Source: Candidatus Delongbacteria bacterium
GTDB lineage: Bacteria > Delongbacteria > UBA4055
Length of the DNA stretch: 7,325 bases
Direction: 5' to 3'
NCBI GenBank assembly: GCA_027858795.1
Contig: JAQICF010000123.1
Span: forward strand, 1-7,325
The number at the start of each line of letters is the position of its first letter. Position 1 is the stretch's first letter. The position numbers and the translations under genes are program-made. The notes below the pieces were generated by a model. That model had not been told where the DNA came from. It saw nothing but the letters and a program-made list of their open reading frames with translations, and searched no databases. Positions 6,320-7,325 of the stretch are shown one piece after another.

Positions 6320-7325
6320 TCATTCTGCAACTTTACCTACTGGTGCGGCATAAATTACAAATTCATCGATTCCATCTAGATTCAATAATTCATCCATTTT
6401 GTTTTGATTATATGCACCTATTGCAACTGTACCGCAATTAATCGATTCAGCAGCAAGATAAAGATTTTGGCATAAATGCCCAGCATCTAATGCTATGAAT
6501 TTCTTTGCTTCGGTAGTATAGTACCATTCGCTTCGATAAGGGATGGTGCTCCAAATGAAATATACAGCACAATTTTTGACAAAGTTGTTTACTAATGATG
6601 CTTCTATTACTTTTTCTTCTAAATTATCAGGAGTAAAAAGATACAGTAATTTATGCTCAAACGGTAAATATCGGTAAATACCTTGTTGACGACCGTCATT
6701 ATTATATATAACTCAATAAGTCTCAAAAGTCTGTTCTTTGGATGCTGAAGGAACTGTTCTTTTACTATTATTGTCTTCTAAATTATGCAATCCCTGAGTA
6801 GCCCATAAGAGGTAAGATAGTTCTTTTAGTGTTAATTGCATATCAAGGTATGCTCTTCTGCTTTTACGATTTTTTATACAATCAAAAATATTAGTCTTTA
6901 TTATTATTTCTTCGCTAAACTCAGGTAAATCAATGACTTTACTATTTGTGCTATATGCTTTTTGTTTTGTTGGAGTTGGTTTTCCTAAAGTTTTATCATT
7001 GTACAAGCATGAATTAGCAAAATTACCAGCCTTTAAAAAATTGCGGTATTTAAGAGATTGTTCATTGTTGTTTTCTATAATATTCAATTTCTCGCTTACT
7101 AAATCATCGATATTATCAATAGTATTTTCTAGTTTAGGAGATAGCTGTTCTATTTGTGATTTATTCAGGATATTAGCTTCATTTATGCATTTGTTCCAAG
7201 TCTCAATTTTATATTGATCACCTTCAAGAAATTGTTGTAAAGTTGCAGAATCAATGTTTCTCAGAATATTTAGGAAACAATCATCTAGTTCTTTTTTCTC
7301 CTTAAGAAAAGTATAGAAAAAATTT
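6320..7325 (-). pseudogene. SagB/ThcOx-type nitroreductase, 5'-partial, broken by an in-frame TGA
   Basis: Read on the minus strand the frame is open from the right edge (no start in the window) to TGA at 6713-6715. It continues in the same frame for 130 codons to TGA-TAA at 6317-6322. Similarity to FMN-dependent SagB-like dehydrogenases is clear on both sides of the stop. Before it: SLKYRNFLKAG, KVIDLP, NRKSRRAYLD (FMN-contacting arginines), LTLKELSYLLWATQG and RTVPSA. After it: GIYRYLPFEHKL, ALDAGHLCQNLYLAAE, GAYNQNKMDELL and DEFVIYAAPVGKV. The family has about PSAGARHPFETYLV, whereas here the segment reads PSASKEQTFETY-stop-VIY. The conserved Gly and Pro of the active-site loop are therefore also lost (6728-6742). 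About 85 residues at the N-terminal side (before 7087) are Glu/Lys/Asn/Leu-rich and unassigned. These proteins oxidise azolines or reduce small substrates. A recent pseudogene is likeliest; sequencing error or TGA recoding are alternatives. Confidence 0.85.

Noticed and set aside
6933..7217. 94-codon plus-strand frame on the right side
   Set aside because: It lies antisense to the nitroreductase remnant, whose minus-strand translation has clear family motifs. The plus frame has none.
6320..7325. TGA read as a sense codon (alternative code or selenocysteine)
   Set aside because: The two long genes here have no internal TGA and use TGG for Trp. The remnant itself ends TGA-TAA, family members have a hydrophobic residue there, and a second active-site motif is also degraded.

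Overview
The window is AT-rich (roughly two thirds A+T by eye) and looks like accessory DNA from an uncultured member of the FCB superphylum. The main evidence is that both intact genes end in a type IX secretion (T9SS) C-terminal sorting domain with the NYPNPFN signature. Both genes also have recognisable Shine-Dalgarno sequences (GAGGGG and AAAGGAG). Those are weak or absent in most Bacteroidota, so a Cloacimonadota, Delongbacteria or Ignavibacteria-like lineage seems more likely. That placement is inference.

Layout. Positions 1-100 may hold the first codons of a minus-strand gene leaving the left edge. Positions 101-182 are a hairpin-forming repeat (copy 1). Positions 175-238 are the left arm of a long-range inverted repeat. 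Positions 239-593 hold no credible gene but contain a good sigma70-like promoter candidate. Positions 594-1868 encode a secreted Asp-box (BNR-like) beta-propeller protein. Positions 1869-2026 are a spacer with two strong RNA-fold candidates, one of them an H-type pseudoknot. Positions 2027-6085 encode a 1352-residue secreted protein: papain-family cysteine peptidase, beta-rich region, beta-helix, TPR-like helices and sorting domain. An intrinsic terminator follows at 6115-6143. The right inverted-repeat arm (6154-6205) and hairpin copy 2 (6201-6280) come next. The rest (6320-7325, minus strand) is a 5'-partial SagB/ThcOx-type nitroreductase gene broken by an in-frame TGA.

The two plus-strand genes probably form one transcription unit ending at the terminator. 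Both products should be exported through Sec and then T9SS to the cell surface or medium. The peptidase could process or degrade extracellular protein while its beta-helix, and perhaps the neighbouring propeller, bind a surface or substrate; this is inference from domain content.

The most unusual feature is the boundary structure. The two-gene block is enclosed by inverted repeats sharing an exact 21-bp core. The same ends carry two directly oriented, imperfectly palindromic hairpins with integron attC-like geometry. The 6.1-kb block may therefore be, or once have been, a mobile or cassette-like unit. The core boxes do not fully match attC and no recombinase gene is visible, so this is a hypothesis.
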